Origin: Oscillospiraceae bacterium
GTDB taxonomy: Bacteria > Bacillota > Clostridia > Oscillospirales > Ruminococcaceae
Direction: 5' to 3'
Assembly: GCA_017436575.1 (NCBI GenBank)
Contig: JAFSCU010000023.1
Span: forward strand, 1 to 57,978
DNA: 57,978 nt
Part shown: piece by piece, positions 1 through 7,532 of the stretch
Layout: the number at the start of each line of letters is the position of its first letter
Numbering within the stretch: position 1 is the first letter of the stretch
The notes under the pieces: generated by a model
Database searches by the model: none
What the model was told of the DNA's origin: nothing
What the model saw: only the letters and a program-made list of their open reading frames with translations
Made by a program: the position numbers and the translations under genes

Positions 1-280
1 AACGCAGCACAAGTGTGGAATGCTGCGACTGCTACAAATCACGGGAATTTCCCCCTCGCTCACAAATAGTTCGCTCGCCAAAAAAATTCTTCCGTGATTT
101 TCGCAAATATTCCGCCACCTGTCAGTTGTATTGACCCTGGCGGTCTATTTGCTTTCCGCAGTCTGCGCTATTTATATTCGGGGATAAATCCCCGAACCCC
201 TCTGCCTCCCTCTGACGAGGGAGGTGGCACGGCAAAGCCGTGACGGAGGGAGAGAGTTACACACATAAACAATAATTTAC
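1..280. repeat. Long intergenic repeat, copy A (cut by window edge)
   Basis: This noncoding stretch recurs almost unchanged at 29732-30010; by eye I count about ten differences. It contains two strong hairpin elements near its right end: CCTCCCTCTGACGAGGGAGG and CACGGCAAAGCCGTG. Both copies end immediately beside the terminator of a minus-strand gene. No open reading frame with a ribosome binding site is visible. The element probably starts before base 1, so its left end is unknown. Confidence 0.9.
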
Positions 281-292
281 TTTACAACAAAT

Positions 293-318
293 AAAGCCGC
301 TGTTTAAACAGCGGCTTT
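293..318. terminator. Terminator of the nitroreductase gene
   Basis: Perfect 10-bp stem AAAGCCGCTG / CAGCGGCTTT with a 6-nt loop, just past the stop of the minus-strand nitroreductase gene. On the minus strand it is followed by a T-rich run. Confidence 0.75.
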
Positions 319-328
319 TGATTTTTAA

Positions 329-838
329 TTAAAATTTGTTGTAAACTGCAACATCTTCAAATGCTTTTCTTGGACGTGGGTTTGGTGCTTCGTCTGGATA
401 ACCAACTGTAACAACTGTAATTACTCTTGTGCCTTCTGGGCAGCCAACGATTTCTGTTGCCATATCAGGGTCAAAAGAGCCTATCCAGCAGGAGCCCAGG
501 CCCATACCGAATGTGGCAAGATGCAGGTATGTGGATGCGATGGAAGCATCGATTGTACCACGGTTGTAGCCGGAGTCGTTCATTTCCACATATTCAGTTG
601 CACAGATACAGAAAATCAGTGGAGCTGTCATAGCAGGGCCACGGCTTTCGCAGGCAACTCTCATTTTTTTCAGCTGTTCTTCGTCTGTGATAGCAACGAA
701 TTTCCATTCCTGTCTGTTTGCAGCACTTGGTGCAATACGCATAAGGTCAATCAGTTCGTCGATTTTTTCCTGTTCAACAGGGATATCTTTGTATTTGCGG
801 ATAGAGATTCTGCTGCGCATAACGTCAAAAAATTCCAT
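329..838 (-). CDS. Nitroreductase family protein
   Basis: FMN-dependent NAD(P)H oxidoreductase of the nitroreductase fold, 169 residues, normal for the small single-domain members. The N-terminus carries the family's FMN-phosphate motif (RSRISIRKYKD, about residues 8-18), followed by the SAANRQEWKF segment near residue 38 that corresponds to the usual 'SGxNxQPW' flavin loop. The C-terminus has the family's GYPDE...RPRK ending. The ATG at 838 is preceded by GGAGG at good spacing. The gene has its own promoter (880-908) and terminator and so is probably monocistronic. The natural substrate cannot be read from the sequence; members reduce nitro compounds, quinones or flavins in the cytoplasm. 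Confidence 0.9.
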   Translation of the reverse strand: MEFFDVMRSRISIRKYKDIPVEQEKIDELIDLMRIAPSAANRQEWKFVAITDEEQLKKMRVACESRGPAMTAPLIFCICATEYVEMNDSGYNRGTIDASIASTYLHLATFGMGLGSCWIGSFDPDMATEIVGCPEGTRVITVVTVGYPDEAPNPRPRKAFEDVAVYNKF

Positions 839-879
839 AATAAATCCTCCATAATATATAGACGTGTTTTGATACTTTA

Positions 880-908
880 ATTATATCATATAGCCGGCAT
901 ATCTACAA
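880..908 (-). promoter_or_regulatory. Sigma-A promoter of the nitroreductase gene
   Basis: On the minus strand TTGTAG is followed after 17 bp by a perfect TATAAT. It lies about 40 bp upstream of the start codon. Confidence 0.65.
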
Positions 909-962
909 TTGAAGCAGTGTGTTCCCGTGTAGAAAATAATACAGTAAAATATAACTGTTTGC

Positions 963-994
963 ACAAAAAACAAAGGGAGAACACTCCCTTTGTT
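963..994 (-). terminator. Terminator of the M20 peptidase gene
   Basis: Stem AACAAAGGGA / TCCCTTTGTT with a 6-nt loop, followed on the minus strand by a run of T (TTTTTTGTGC). It separates the peptidase gene from the nitroreductase gene. Confidence 0.8.
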
Positions 995-1010
995 TAAAAT
1001 TATAACTGAT

Positions 1011-2255
1011 TTAGCCGATAATGCTTTCAGCAGCGTCTGTACCTGCGCACAGCAGTGCCAGCAGCATTGCAGCCTGGCAGCCTTTGTGTTCGTTGCCGTC
1101 AATAAGGAACTGTTCAGACAGCATGTGGCAGTTTGCAGCATAGTCTCTGCCACCGCCCAGACATACAGCCTGCAGGCCTGCTTCGATTGCTCTGTTACAG
1201 TTTGTGCTGCCGCCTTTGGACAGTGTTGCTTCGTCGCCCAAAAATTCTGCAACTGCAACTGCTCCTTCAACGATAGGTGTATGTGGGTCCTGTGCGCCTG
1301 CATTTACGTCACAGATGTGTTTTACTGTATATGTGATTGTGTCTTTGCCCCAGCGGTCTGTTTCTTCTTTGCAGGCCTGTTCAATGGCTTCAAAAATTCT
1401 GTCGCGGAGTTTTTCCAGTTCGCCCTGGTCGTTGGAACGGAAGTTGAATCTGATTGTACATTCAGGCACAATGGCGTGTACAGCGGCATAGTTGCCTGCT
1501 TCCAGGTTAGTGATTGCAAAAGATGTGCGTGGTTCGCTTGGAACTACGAAATCAGAAATTTTTGCGATTGCTCTGCCGGCTGCGTGGATAGGGTTTGCAA
1601 CTTTGCCGAATGCGCCGTAAGCGTGGCCGCCGATGCCGTGGAACACTACTTCGTAAGTCTGAATACCTGTTGCTTCAAAGGTTACATCGCTCCAGCCGTC
1701 ACCGTCAACAGAAATTGAAGCGTCCAGTTCCGGATGATGTTCAACATAGTATTTCATACCTTTCAACGCACCTGTGCCTTCTTCCTGTACTGTGCCTACA
1801 AAGTGGATATCGCCTTTTGTTTCAATGCCGGCAGCGTTCATAGCGCGCAGGGCAGACAGTACAGCAGCAAGACCGCGTGTATCGTCAACTATACCAGGGC
1901 ATTTGATATAGCCGTTTTCTCTGATGATTTCCAGTTTTGTATCCAATGGGAAAACTGTGTCCAGATGGCCTTCAATCAGCACATTTTTGCCGCCGCCTGT
2001 ACCTTTGCGCACTGCAACAGCGTTGCCGTATTCGTCAATATAAGCTTCCAGGCCTTCTTCCTGCAGCATTTCCACAAAGCGTTTTGCTTTTTCAGCTTCG
2101 TGATGTGTAGGTGCAGGGATAAGTGTCAGTTCGCACTGTTTGTCAAGGATAATATCCCGGTCGTCTTTGATGAAATCAAGTGCTTTTTTTACTTTTTCAT
2201 CAGCTACCAGAGTAGCCATTTTGTTTTTTACGTTTTCAGAAATCTGATATGCCAT
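1011..2255 (-). CDS. M20 family zinc metallopeptidase
   Basis: Cytoplasmic M20/M25/M40 family di-zinc hydrolase of 414 residues, related to peptidase T, ArgE and DapE. Visible metal and catalytic motifs are GHLDTVFP (H97, D99), GIVDDTRG (bridging Asp about 124-125), the catalytic Glu pair in VQEEGTG (158-159) and SVDGDG about residue 186; the dimerisation (lid) domain sits between roughly 200 and 320. I place the start at the ATG at 2255, which follows AAAGGAAATAACT; an in-frame start 84 bp further upstream lacks a ribosome binding site and would add sequence unlike the family. The likely role is hydrolysis of a peptide or an N-acyl amino acid; the exact substrate is not evident. Own promoter and terminator. 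Confidence 0.85.
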   Translation of the reverse strand: MAYQISENVKNKMATLVADEKVKKALDFIKDDRDIILDKQCELTLIPAPTHHEAEKAKRFVEMLQEEGLEAYIDEYGNAVAVRKGTGGGKNVLIEGHLDTVFPLDTKLEIIRENGYIKCPGIVDDTRGLAAVLSALRAMNAAGIETKGDIHFVGTVQEEGTGALKGMKYYVEHHPELDASISVDGDGWSDVTFEATGIQTYEVVFHGIGGHAYGAFGKVANPIHAAGRAIAKISDFVVPSEPRTSFAITNLEAGNYAAVHAIVPECTIRFNFRSNDQGELEKLRDRIFEAIEQACKEETDRWGKDTITYTVKHICDVNAGAQDPHTPIVEGAVAVAEFLGDEATLSKGGSTNCNRAIEAGLQAVCLGGGRDYAANCHMLSEQFLIDGNEHKGCQAAMLLALLCAGTDAAESIIG

Positions 2256-2295
2256 AGTTATTTCCTTTCTTTTATTGAACGTGTTATTTGTATTA

Positions 2296-2324
2296 ATTAT
2301 ATATTTTTTGGATTGTAAAATCAA
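2296..2324 (-). promoter_or_regulatory. Sigma-A promoter of the M20 peptidase gene
   Basis: Minus strand TTGATT, 17 bp, TATAAT; about 40 bp upstream of the peptidase start. Confidence 0.6.
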
Positions 2325-2381
2325 AAAATAAATAGACAAATTTTTATATGTTATTTTGGAAGATGTGACTATTTACGGCAA

Positions 2382-2398
2382 TGCAACTGTCAGTTGCA
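2382..2398. promoter_or_regulatory. Perfect palindrome, candidate XRE operator
   Basis: TGCAACTG-T-CAGTTGCA is a perfect 8-1-8 inverted repeat, with a related half site (GGTTGCA) directly after it. It lies just upstream of a TATACT -10-like element (2442-2447) that precedes the first XRE regulator gene, so autoregulation is plausible. Assignment to that regulator is inference. Confidence 0.55.
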
Positions 2399-2475
2399 CG
2401 GTTGCAAATGGCAGGTGGTGGATTTTTAAGGGGTAAAATGTTATACTTGACTTAAACAACAGGCAGGTGACAACA

Positions 2476-3012
2476 ATGACTTTTGGACAGAAATTGCAGT
2501 TAATCAGAAAAAAGAATAATCTTACACAGGAACAACTGGCAACCCAGCTGTATGTGTCACGCCAGGCTGTTTCCAAATGGGAACAGGATACAGCGATGCC
2601 GGATGTAGATAAACTTCTTCTGATTTCACATCTGTTTGATGTATCTCTGGATTATCTGCTGAAAGAGGAAATAGATAATGATGTAACAGCTGCACCTGAC
2701 GGCAGAAAAAATAATCTGGTTGACAGTATAATAAATATCTGTAGAAAATACGGCTATATTGCAGGCTATGGGTTGTCAGCAGTATCATTGTACTGTTTTA
2801 TCGGTTATGTAATTACGCTTGTGTCTGTAATTGTTTTCAGCATACCACCTAAAGGCTTTACCGGTACTGGCGGCGCATTATTCGGTTCCGTATACACTAT
2901 TCTGTTCTTTTACATGGCTTTGTCTTCCTTTGGTATTATTATGGGCATGTGGCTGGCAAAATATCTCAAAAAACGTACAGAAAAGTACCATAAAGGCGGT
3001 GATAGCCAGTGA
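2476..3012 (+). CDS. XRE-family HTH regulator with two membrane segments (1 of 3)
   Basis: 178 residues. Residues 4-58 form a Cro/CI-type helix-turn-helix domain with the sequence RKKNNLTQEQLA...VSRQAVSKWE typical of clostridial XRE regulators. The C-terminal half carries two hydrophobic segments (about 98-122 and 135-162), so the DNA-binding domain is probably tethered to the membrane. Start: ATG at 2476, preceded by GCAGGTGA; an in-frame GTG 9 bp upstream overlaps that ribosome binding site. The paralogues at 3753 and 4250 start at the same place in the alignment. The stop overlaps the start of the next gene (GTGA), indicating translational coupling. A perfect palindrome lies upstream. The signal sensed is unknown. 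Confidence 0.88.
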   Translation: MTFGQKLQLIRKKNNLTQEQLATQLYVSRQAVSKWEQDTAMPDVDKLLLISHLFDVSLDYLLKEEIDNDVTAAPDGRKNNLVDSIINICRKYGYIAGYGLSAVSLYCFIGYVITLVSVIVFSIPPKGFTGTGGALFGSVYTILFFYMALSSFGIIMGMWLAKYLKKRTEKYHKGGDSQ

Positions 3013-3617
3013 AAAAACCATTTACAAAAATATTGCTATCGGTAGTGACTGTATATCGGTTGCTTTTTATAAAAATTAAGCTGGATCAGCCGGATTTTAT
3101 ATATGACAGAAAAGTCACTCTTGCACAAAGGGATATTGTAATAACTGAAACAGATATACCTCTGCAATCTACAGACAGGGAGTTTTATCTGTGGCAGGAG
3201 CATTTTAAGTGCAGACAGCGGCAAATATTTCAGGGGGATATACAGGTGCTGTTTTCAGCTTCTACAGATGAAAGTGGAAATACTGTTATAGATGAAATAC
3301 TGGATATTACTGCCACCGGCGGTGATGAAGAATATAAATTTGTCACCGAACATTCCAAGGCATATTTTATAGAAGAACAGGACACAGCGGTTATTACACT
3401 TATGGGGTGTTATGAAAAAGAGTTTGCTGTGGACCGAGTTCCACTTATGAAGTATCTGCCGGGTATGTTTGCAAAGATAAAACTGACACAGCCGGGCTGG
3501 TGGAGAAGTGATCTGTTGGTGTTTATAATTGCAATAGAGCCGCAATATATACAGCAACTGAAAGATGCGGGAGAATTTACAAAACAGATTGTGAACACGC
3601 GAATATATGATTATTAA
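3009..3617 (+). CDS. Hypothetical protein with N-terminal membrane anchor
   Basis: 202 residues, family not recognised. Residues 6-23 are a hydrophobic stretch suited to a single membrane anchor or uncleaved signal; the rest is soluble, mixed alpha/beta and mildly charged. The GTG start overlaps the stop of the upstream XRE gene in the tetranucleotide GTGA, with AAAGGCGGTGA upstream, so the two are translationally coupled and probably act together, for example as regulator and partner or sensor. A strong terminator follows. No catalytic motif or cysteine pattern is visible. I do not assign a function. Confidence 0.75.
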   Translation: MKKPFTKILLSVVTVYRLLFIKIKLDQPDFIYDRKVTLAQRDIVITETDIPLQSTDREFYLWQEHFKCRQRQIFQGDIQVLFSASTDESGNTVIDEILDITATGGDEEYKFVTEHSKAYFIEEQDTAVITLMGCYEKEFAVDRVPLMKYLPGMFAKIKLTQPGWWRSDLLVFIIAIEPQYIQQLKDAGEFTKQIVNTRIYDY

Positions 3618-3630
3618 CTGTAAAAAAACG

Positions 3631-3655
3631 GCCGCAACCCAAAGTTGCGGCTTTT
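3631..3655 (+). terminator. Rho-independent terminator
   Basis: Stem GCCGCAAC / GTTGCGGC with a 5-nt loop followed by TTTT; ends the XRE-1 / hypothetical protein operon. Confidence 0.85.
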
Positions 3656-3669
3656 CCAATGAATATATG

Positions 3670-3694
3670 TAGCTTTTGGGGTGGCAAAAAGCTA
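3670..3694. promoter_or_regulatory. Inverted repeat overlapping the promoter of the second XRE gene
   Basis: TAGCTTTT / AAAAGCTA separated by about 9 nt, running directly into TATAAT at 3694-3699. It occupies the -35 region, where a repressor operator would be expected. Function inferred from position only. Confidence 0.45.
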
Positions 3695-3700
3695 TAATAA

Positions 3701-3730
3701 ACGCGTAGGGGATGGCCTCCCGGACATCCC
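3701..3730. repeat. 30-bp GTAGGGG element (1 of 3 copies)
   Basis: Nearly identical to 29548-29577 and 35351-35380. It can fold through GGATG / CATCC. Here it sits between the -10 box and the ribosome binding site of the second XRE gene, so it forms part of that gene's 5' untranslated region. Confidence 0.8.
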
Positions 3731-3752
3731 AAAATATCTTTTAGGAGTAAAA

Positions 3753-4253
3753 ATGAACTTTAACGAAAAACTTTTGACCTTGCGCAAAAACGCAGGTATG
3801 TCACAGGATGCACTGGCTGAAAACCTGGGTGTAACCCGCCAGGCTGTGTCGAAATGGGAACTGGGCACTGCTATGCCGGAGACAAAAAGCATAGTGCAGA
3901 TAGCACAGGTGTTCAGCGTTACAACAGACTATCTGCTGGGATATACCTCTGTTCAATATCCCGATATAAAACAGAAAATGAAAAGCAATAAAGAAAAAAT
4001 CATATTTGCAGGCTATGTTTTAGTTACAATGGCATTTCTGTTTTGCTGTATGAAAACGGCGGTTCATCTTGCCAGGGAAATTACATTAACGGTAAGACCT
4101 CTGGCCTATGTTTCTGTGGAAGAATGGAAAGAAATAGCATGGAGTCTGGGATTGGATAACTTACAATATTCTGTATTGTTTGCTGTTGTAGCTGTGATTT
4201 TGTACATTGTGAAAATGTTAATCAGAAAATCAAATAAGGGGACAAAGATATGA
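3753..4253 (+). CDS. XRE-family HTH regulator with two membrane segments (2 of 3)
   Basis: 166 residues. The helix-turn-helix domain spans residues 4-58 (RKNAGMSQDALAENLGVTRQAVSKWE spaced as in its paralogues). Two hydrophobic segments follow, about 82-100 and 142-158. Start: ATG at 3753, with TTAGGAG 5-6 nt upstream; a longer in-frame reading from 3681 would translate through the promoter-proximal repeat element and is rejected. The stop overlaps the start of the third XRE gene (ATGA), so the two are coupled. The three paralogues within 2 kb look like a local duplication. Target and signal are unknown; a membrane-tethered regulator is inferred from the TM segments. Confidence 0.88.
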   Translation: MNFNEKLLTLRKNAGMSQDALAENLGVTRQAVSKWELGTAMPETKSIVQIAQVFSVTTDYLLGYTSVQYPDIKQKMKSNKEKIIFAGYVLVTMAFLFCCMKTAVHLAREITLTVRPLAYVSVEEWKEIAWSLGLDNLQYSVLFAVVAVILYIVKMLIRKSNKGTKI

Positions 4254-4750
4254 CTTTCGGAAAAAAGATATACTTGCTGCGAAAGAAAAAAGGATATTCT
4301 CAGGACACACTGGCTGAAAAACTGGGTGTAACCAGACAGGCTGTGTCAAAATGGGAACTGGATGAGATGTTACCTGATTGCGAAAATGCTGTAAAAATAG
4401 CAAAATTATTTTCTGTTACTACTGATTATCTGCTGAAAGAAAATATAGATATTAAACCGAAAAGAACAATTCCCGCCTTGCCGGATAAATATGACAATGT
4501 TGATTTTCTGGCCGCTATATCTGCCTTCGGTGCATCTTTGGCAGCCTTTGGCTTATATCGGTTCAGATTATTCTGGGCGCATTATGCTCACGATGAAACT
4601 TTAAAACACTTAAGAAACGACCATTGGTTTGTTTATAAAGACTGGATATGGGTTGAAACCATAGATGAAATTGTAATTCTTTCTTTTTTGCTGTTTATTA
4701 TCGCGGTTTCATTTATTAATGCAAGAAAAATTTACAAAAACTGTAAATAA
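4250..4750 (+). CDS. XRE-family HTH regulator with two membrane segments (3 of 3)
   Basis: 166 residues with the same layout as the gene before it: helix-turn-helix at residues 4-58 (GYSQDTLAEKLGVTRQAVSKWE region) and two hydrophobic segments about 83-101 and 140-158. Its ATG overlaps the stop of the preceding gene in ATGA. The DNA-recognition helix (TRQAVSKWEL) is identical to that of gene 2 and close to that of gene 1, so all three may compete for related operators. The C-terminal halves differ much more than the DNA-binding halves, as expected if they sense different signals or partners. Confidence 0.87.
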   Translation: MTFGKKIYLLRKKKGYSQDTLAEKLGVTRQAVSKWELDEMLPDCENAVKIAKLFSVTTDYLLKENIDIKPKRTIPALPDKYDNVDFLAAISAFGASLAAFGLYRFRLFWAHYAHDETLKHLRNDHWFVYKDWIWVETIDEIVILSFLLFIIAVSFINARKIYKNCK

Positions 4751-4814
4751 CCTGTTTTTATCCTGCGAAATGTGATATAATATTACAAAATCCGACAAAA
4801 CAGGAGAAAAAGTA

Positions 4815-5747
4815 ATGAGTATTGTAGTAATGGGTGCCACTTTTGTGGATATCAAAGGCTTTCCGGTTGACGCTTATATTCCAACAGGACGCAATGTAGG
4901 TTATATCGAGTATGTTCATGGCGGTGTTGCACGCAATGTAGTAGAAGATATAGCAAATCTTGAACTGCGCCCTACATTTCTGGGTATAGTGGACGAATCC
5001 CCTCTGGGTGTTGATGTAGTAAAAAAACTGAACGACCACAAAGTAAACACAGAATATATTATGACACGCCCTGAAGGTATGGGTACATGGCTGGCAGTTT
5101 TTGACAATAATGGTGACGTGGCAGGGTCTATTTCTGTGCGTCCTGATATGATGCCTCTGGTGGAACTGCTGGAAGAAAAAGGCGACGAAATTTTTTCAAA
5201 GGCTTCTTCTATAGTATTCGAAGTTGACCTGGAAAAAGAAATTGTAAAGGCTGCACTTGACCTGTGTGAAAAACACAATGTGCGTGCATACAGCATGGTT
5301 TCAAATATGTCCATTGCTGCAGAAAGACGCGACTTTTTACAGCGTTTTGAATGTTTCATCTGTAATCAGGGTGAAGCAGGCATTCTTTTTCTTGATGATT
5401 ATTCAAATAAAACTCCACAGGAAATGGCAGATATCCTGGCAGTAAAGGTAAAAGCTGCCAACATCAAATCAATGGTTGTTACAATGGGTGAACAGGGTGC
5501 TGTTTACGCAACTATTGACGGTGTGAAAGGCGTTTGCCCAGCCAGAAATGTGGCTGTAAAAGATACTACCGGTGCAGGTGATGCATTCTGTGCAGGTGTT
5601 GTGGCCGGTCTTACTTATGGCAAAACTCTGCCGGAAGCAATCGATATTGGTTCTATGCTGGCTGCATCTGTTATCACCTCCAGCGAAAATGTGTGCCCAC
5701 GCTTCCTCCCAAGAGAAGTAGGCATTGATATTGATGTTATAGACTAA
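4815..5747 (+). CDS. PfkB-family carbohydrate/nucleoside kinase
   Basis: 310 residues, the ribokinase/PfkB fold, ATP-dependent phosphorylation of a sugar or nucleoside in the cytoplasm. The first PfkB signature is present as GGVARN (36-41) and the second as DTTGAGDAF (250-258), in which D256 is the expected catalytic base and GAG forms the anion hole. ATG at 4815 follows AGGAG at good spacing. The overall pattern recalls pseudouridine kinase-like members, but no PsuG glycosidase gene is adjacent, so the substrate stays open. It is flanked by a TATAAT-type -10 upstream (4776-4781) and a terminator downstream, so it is probably monocistronic. Confidence 0.88.
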   Translation: MSIVVMGATFVDIKGFPVDAYIPTGRNVGYIEYVHGGVARNVVEDIANLELRPTFLGIVDESPLGVDVVKKLNDHKVNTEYIMTRPEGMGTWLAVFDNNGDVAGSISVRPDMMPLVELLEEKGDEIFSKASSIVFEVDLEKEIVKAALDLCEKHNVRAYSMVSNMSIAAERRDFLQRFECFICNQGEAGILFLDDYSNKTPQEMADILAVKVKAANIKSMVVTMGEQGAVYATIDGVKGVCPARNVAVKDTTGAGDAFCAGVVAGLTYGKTLPEAIDIGSMLAASVITSSENVCPRFLPREVGIDIDVID

Positions 5748-5768
5748 ATTATTATAATTTATATATAT

Positions 5769-5798
5769 AAAAACAGCCTGAAAATGGCTGTTTTTGTT
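5769..5798 (+). terminator. Rho-independent terminator
   Basis: Stem AAACAGCC / GGCTGTTT with 7-nt loop followed by T-rich sequence, after the PfkB kinase gene. Confidence 0.8.
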
Positions 5799-5825
5799 TA
5801 TTTGGACTATTTTTCCAATTATCCG

Positions 5826-5853
5826 TTGACTTTTTCACAGGTGTATGTAATAA
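5826..5853 (+). promoter_or_regulatory. Possible promoter of the DegV gene
   Basis: TTGACT, 16 bp, TAATAA, about 70 bp upstream of the DegV start. Other TTGACA-like boxes lie nearby, so the exact start site is uncertain. Confidence 0.4.
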
Positions 5854-5925
5854 TTGACAAGGCTAAAAATAGTTTTAAAAACCATAAGAAAAGATTATTG
5901 ACATAACTCCAAGAGGTATTTGAAT

Positions 5926-6759
5926 ATGAAAATAAAAATTGTTGGCGATTCCGCATCAAACCTTTACTCACTTACAGGTGTTGACTATGAATGTGCACCA
6001 TTGCGCATTGTCACAGACAATAAGGAATATGTGGATACTGTTCAGCTGGATATTCAGGGCATGGTAGATGACCTGCGTACATACAAAGGTAAATCCGGCA
6101 CAGCCTGCCCGGGTGTGGGCGATTATCTGGCTGCATTTGAAGGCTATGACATCATCTATGTTGTTACTATTATCAGCACACTGTCTGGCAGTTATAATGC
6201 AGCAATGCAGGCAAAAGCACAGTACGAAGAAGAAAACCCTGGCAAAAAAGTATTTGTTGTTGACTCCTACACAGCCGGTGGCGAACAGAAACTCCATCTG
6301 GAAAAACTGCGTGACCTGGTTCTGGCGGGCAAAGACTATGAAACAGTGTGCCGTGAAATCACAGAATACAAAGACCACGGTACATCACTGGTATTTTCTC
6401 TGGAATCAATGATAAACCTGGCAAACAATGGCCGTGTGCCTATGATTGTAGCCAAAGCTGCAGGTCTTATCGGTCTGCGTATGATTGGTATTGTAAGCGA
6501 AGAAGGCCAGATTCACCCTACAGACAAAGCCCGCGGTGAAAAGAACACTATTGAAACTATCTGGGCAAAAATGCTGTCTGAAGGCTATAAAGGCGGCAGA
6601 CTGAGAATTGACAACTGCTTCAATGAAAAAACAGCAGAAGAAATCAAAAAACTGGCACTGGCAAACTTCCCGGGTGCAGATGTTAAAATTGAACCAACAG
6701 GCGCACTGTGCAGCTTTTATGCTGAAAAAGGCGGCCTGATGATAGGTTTTGAAATCTAA
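5926..6759 (+). CDS. DegV family protein
   Basis: 277 residues, full length for the DegV family of fatty-acid-binding proteins, which deliver exogenous fatty acids to FakA-type kinases in Gram-positive bacteria. Typical segments are the N-terminal DSASNL, the ISSTLSGSY-like loop (TIISTLSGSYNAA, about residues 84-96), and the VVDSYTAGGEQ segment near 115. ATG at 5926 follows AAGAGG; an in-frame TTG two codons earlier is less well spaced. No FakA partner gene lies in the window, so its lipid partner or the use of a distant kinase is unknown. Its own terminator follows directly. Confidence 0.9.
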   Translation: MKIKIVGDSASNLYSLTGVDYECAPLRIVTDNKEYVDTVQLDIQGMVDDLRTYKGKSGTACPGVGDYLAAFEGYDIIYVVTIISTLSGSYNAAMQAKAQYEEENPGKKVFVVDSYTAGGEQKLHLEKLRDLVLAGKDYETVCREITEYKDHGTSLVFSLESMINLANNGRVPMIVAKAAGLIGLRMIGIVSEEGQIHPTDKARGEKNTIETIWAKMLSEGYKGGRLRIDNCFNEKTAEEIKKLALANFPGADVKIEPTGALCSFYAEKGGLMIGFEI

Positions 6760-6763
6760 AGCA

Positions 6764-6790
6764 AAAAAAGGCGCAAAAATGCGCCTTTTT
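6764..6790 (+). terminator. Rho-independent terminator
   Basis: Stem AAAAAGGCGC / GCGCCTTTTT with 6-nt loop directly after the DegV gene. Confidence 0.88.
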
Positions 6791-6849
6791 ATGATGTGAT
6801 TTTTAAAATATATCATATAGTTTTTATAATTATATGATGCATTTTTACA

Positions 6850-6878
6850 TTGACCTTTTCAGCTTTATGTCGTATAAT
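6850..6878 (+). promoter_or_regulatory. Sigma-A promoter of the DUF1836 gene
   Basis: TTGACC, 17 bp, TATAAT; start codon about 35 bp downstream. Confidence 0.75.
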
Positions 6879-6912
6879 TGTTATTAATCTGAACTAATAA
6901 AGGGTGACAGTA

Positions 6913-7425
6913 ATGGATATAGAAAAGATTTTGAATTTTAAAATGCCAAGATATAACGAACTGCCTGCAATCGAACTGTATATTGACCAGGTGCTTTCAT
7001 ATATTGACAGTATTTTTGCGCCGCTGGAAATGCAGGACATTGAAAAACCGTTGACAGCATCTATGGTAAACAACTATGTAAAACAGGGTGCCGTGCCTCC
7101 AACTGTGAAAAAACGCTATTCCCGTGAACATATTGCTTACCTTATTATAGTAAAGCTGGCAAAGCAGATTTTTACCATTGATGAAATTATCAGAATGATA
7201 AAAATACAGAAATCTGTTTACGATATTGAAACAGCCTACAATTATATCTGCACAGAACTGGAAAAAATACTGGTGGCAGTTTTCTCTGAACAGCAGCTGC
7301 CAAGTGATACATCCACAACAATGAAAACCCAGAGATATTTTGTGCGCAATACACTTATTGCCATTGTTTACAAAATCCATACACAGAAACTTATGGCTAT
7401 TTATGATGTGGATAATAAAGAATAA
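6913..7425 (+). CDS. DUF1836 domain-containing protein
   Basis: 170 residues. The sequence matches the DUF1836 family of Firmicutes: a middle segment LTASMVNNYVKQGAVPPTVKKRYS resembling a winged-helix/MerR-like DNA-binding region (about residues 48-72), then REHIAYLIIVKLAKQIFTIDEI and further helices. The start is placed at ATG 6913, after AAAGGGTG; an in-frame GTG three codons earlier overlaps that ribosome binding site. The family is of unknown function; the MerR-like helices suggest DNA binding, which is inference. Strong promoter and terminator make it monocistronic. Confidence 0.85.
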   Translation: MDIEKILNFKMPRYNELPAIELYIDQVLSYIDSIFAPLEMQDIEKPLTASMVNNYVKQGAVPPTVKKRYSREHIAYLIIVKLAKQIFTIDEIIRMIKIQKSVYDIETAYNYICTELEKILVAVFSEQQLPSDTSTTMKTQRYFVRNTLIAIVYKIHTQKLMAIYDVDNKE

Positions 7426-7431
7426 TCACAG

Positions 7432-7459
7432 CTCCACCTGTAAAGGTGGAGTTTTTTTA
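7432..7459 (+). terminator. Rho-independent terminator
   Basis: Stem CTCCACC / GGTGGAG with 6-nt loop and a run of seven T. Confidence 0.88.
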
Positions 7460-7476
7460 TTTTTTCACCTGAAATT

Positions 7477-7506
7477 CACATACAGGTCAGCTGTATGTGT
7501 TATAAT
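7477..7506 (+). promoter_or_regulatory. Promoter with perfect inverted-repeat operator
   Basis: CACATACAG-GTCAG-CTGTATGTG (7477-7499) is a perfect 9-5-9 inverted repeat immediately upstream of TATAAT (7501-7506). It covers the -35 region of the carbohydrate-binding lipoprotein gene, so a dimeric repressor or activator probably binds here. Confidence 0.65.
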
Positions 7507-7532
7507 ATAGAAAAACATACAGGGGGAATGGT

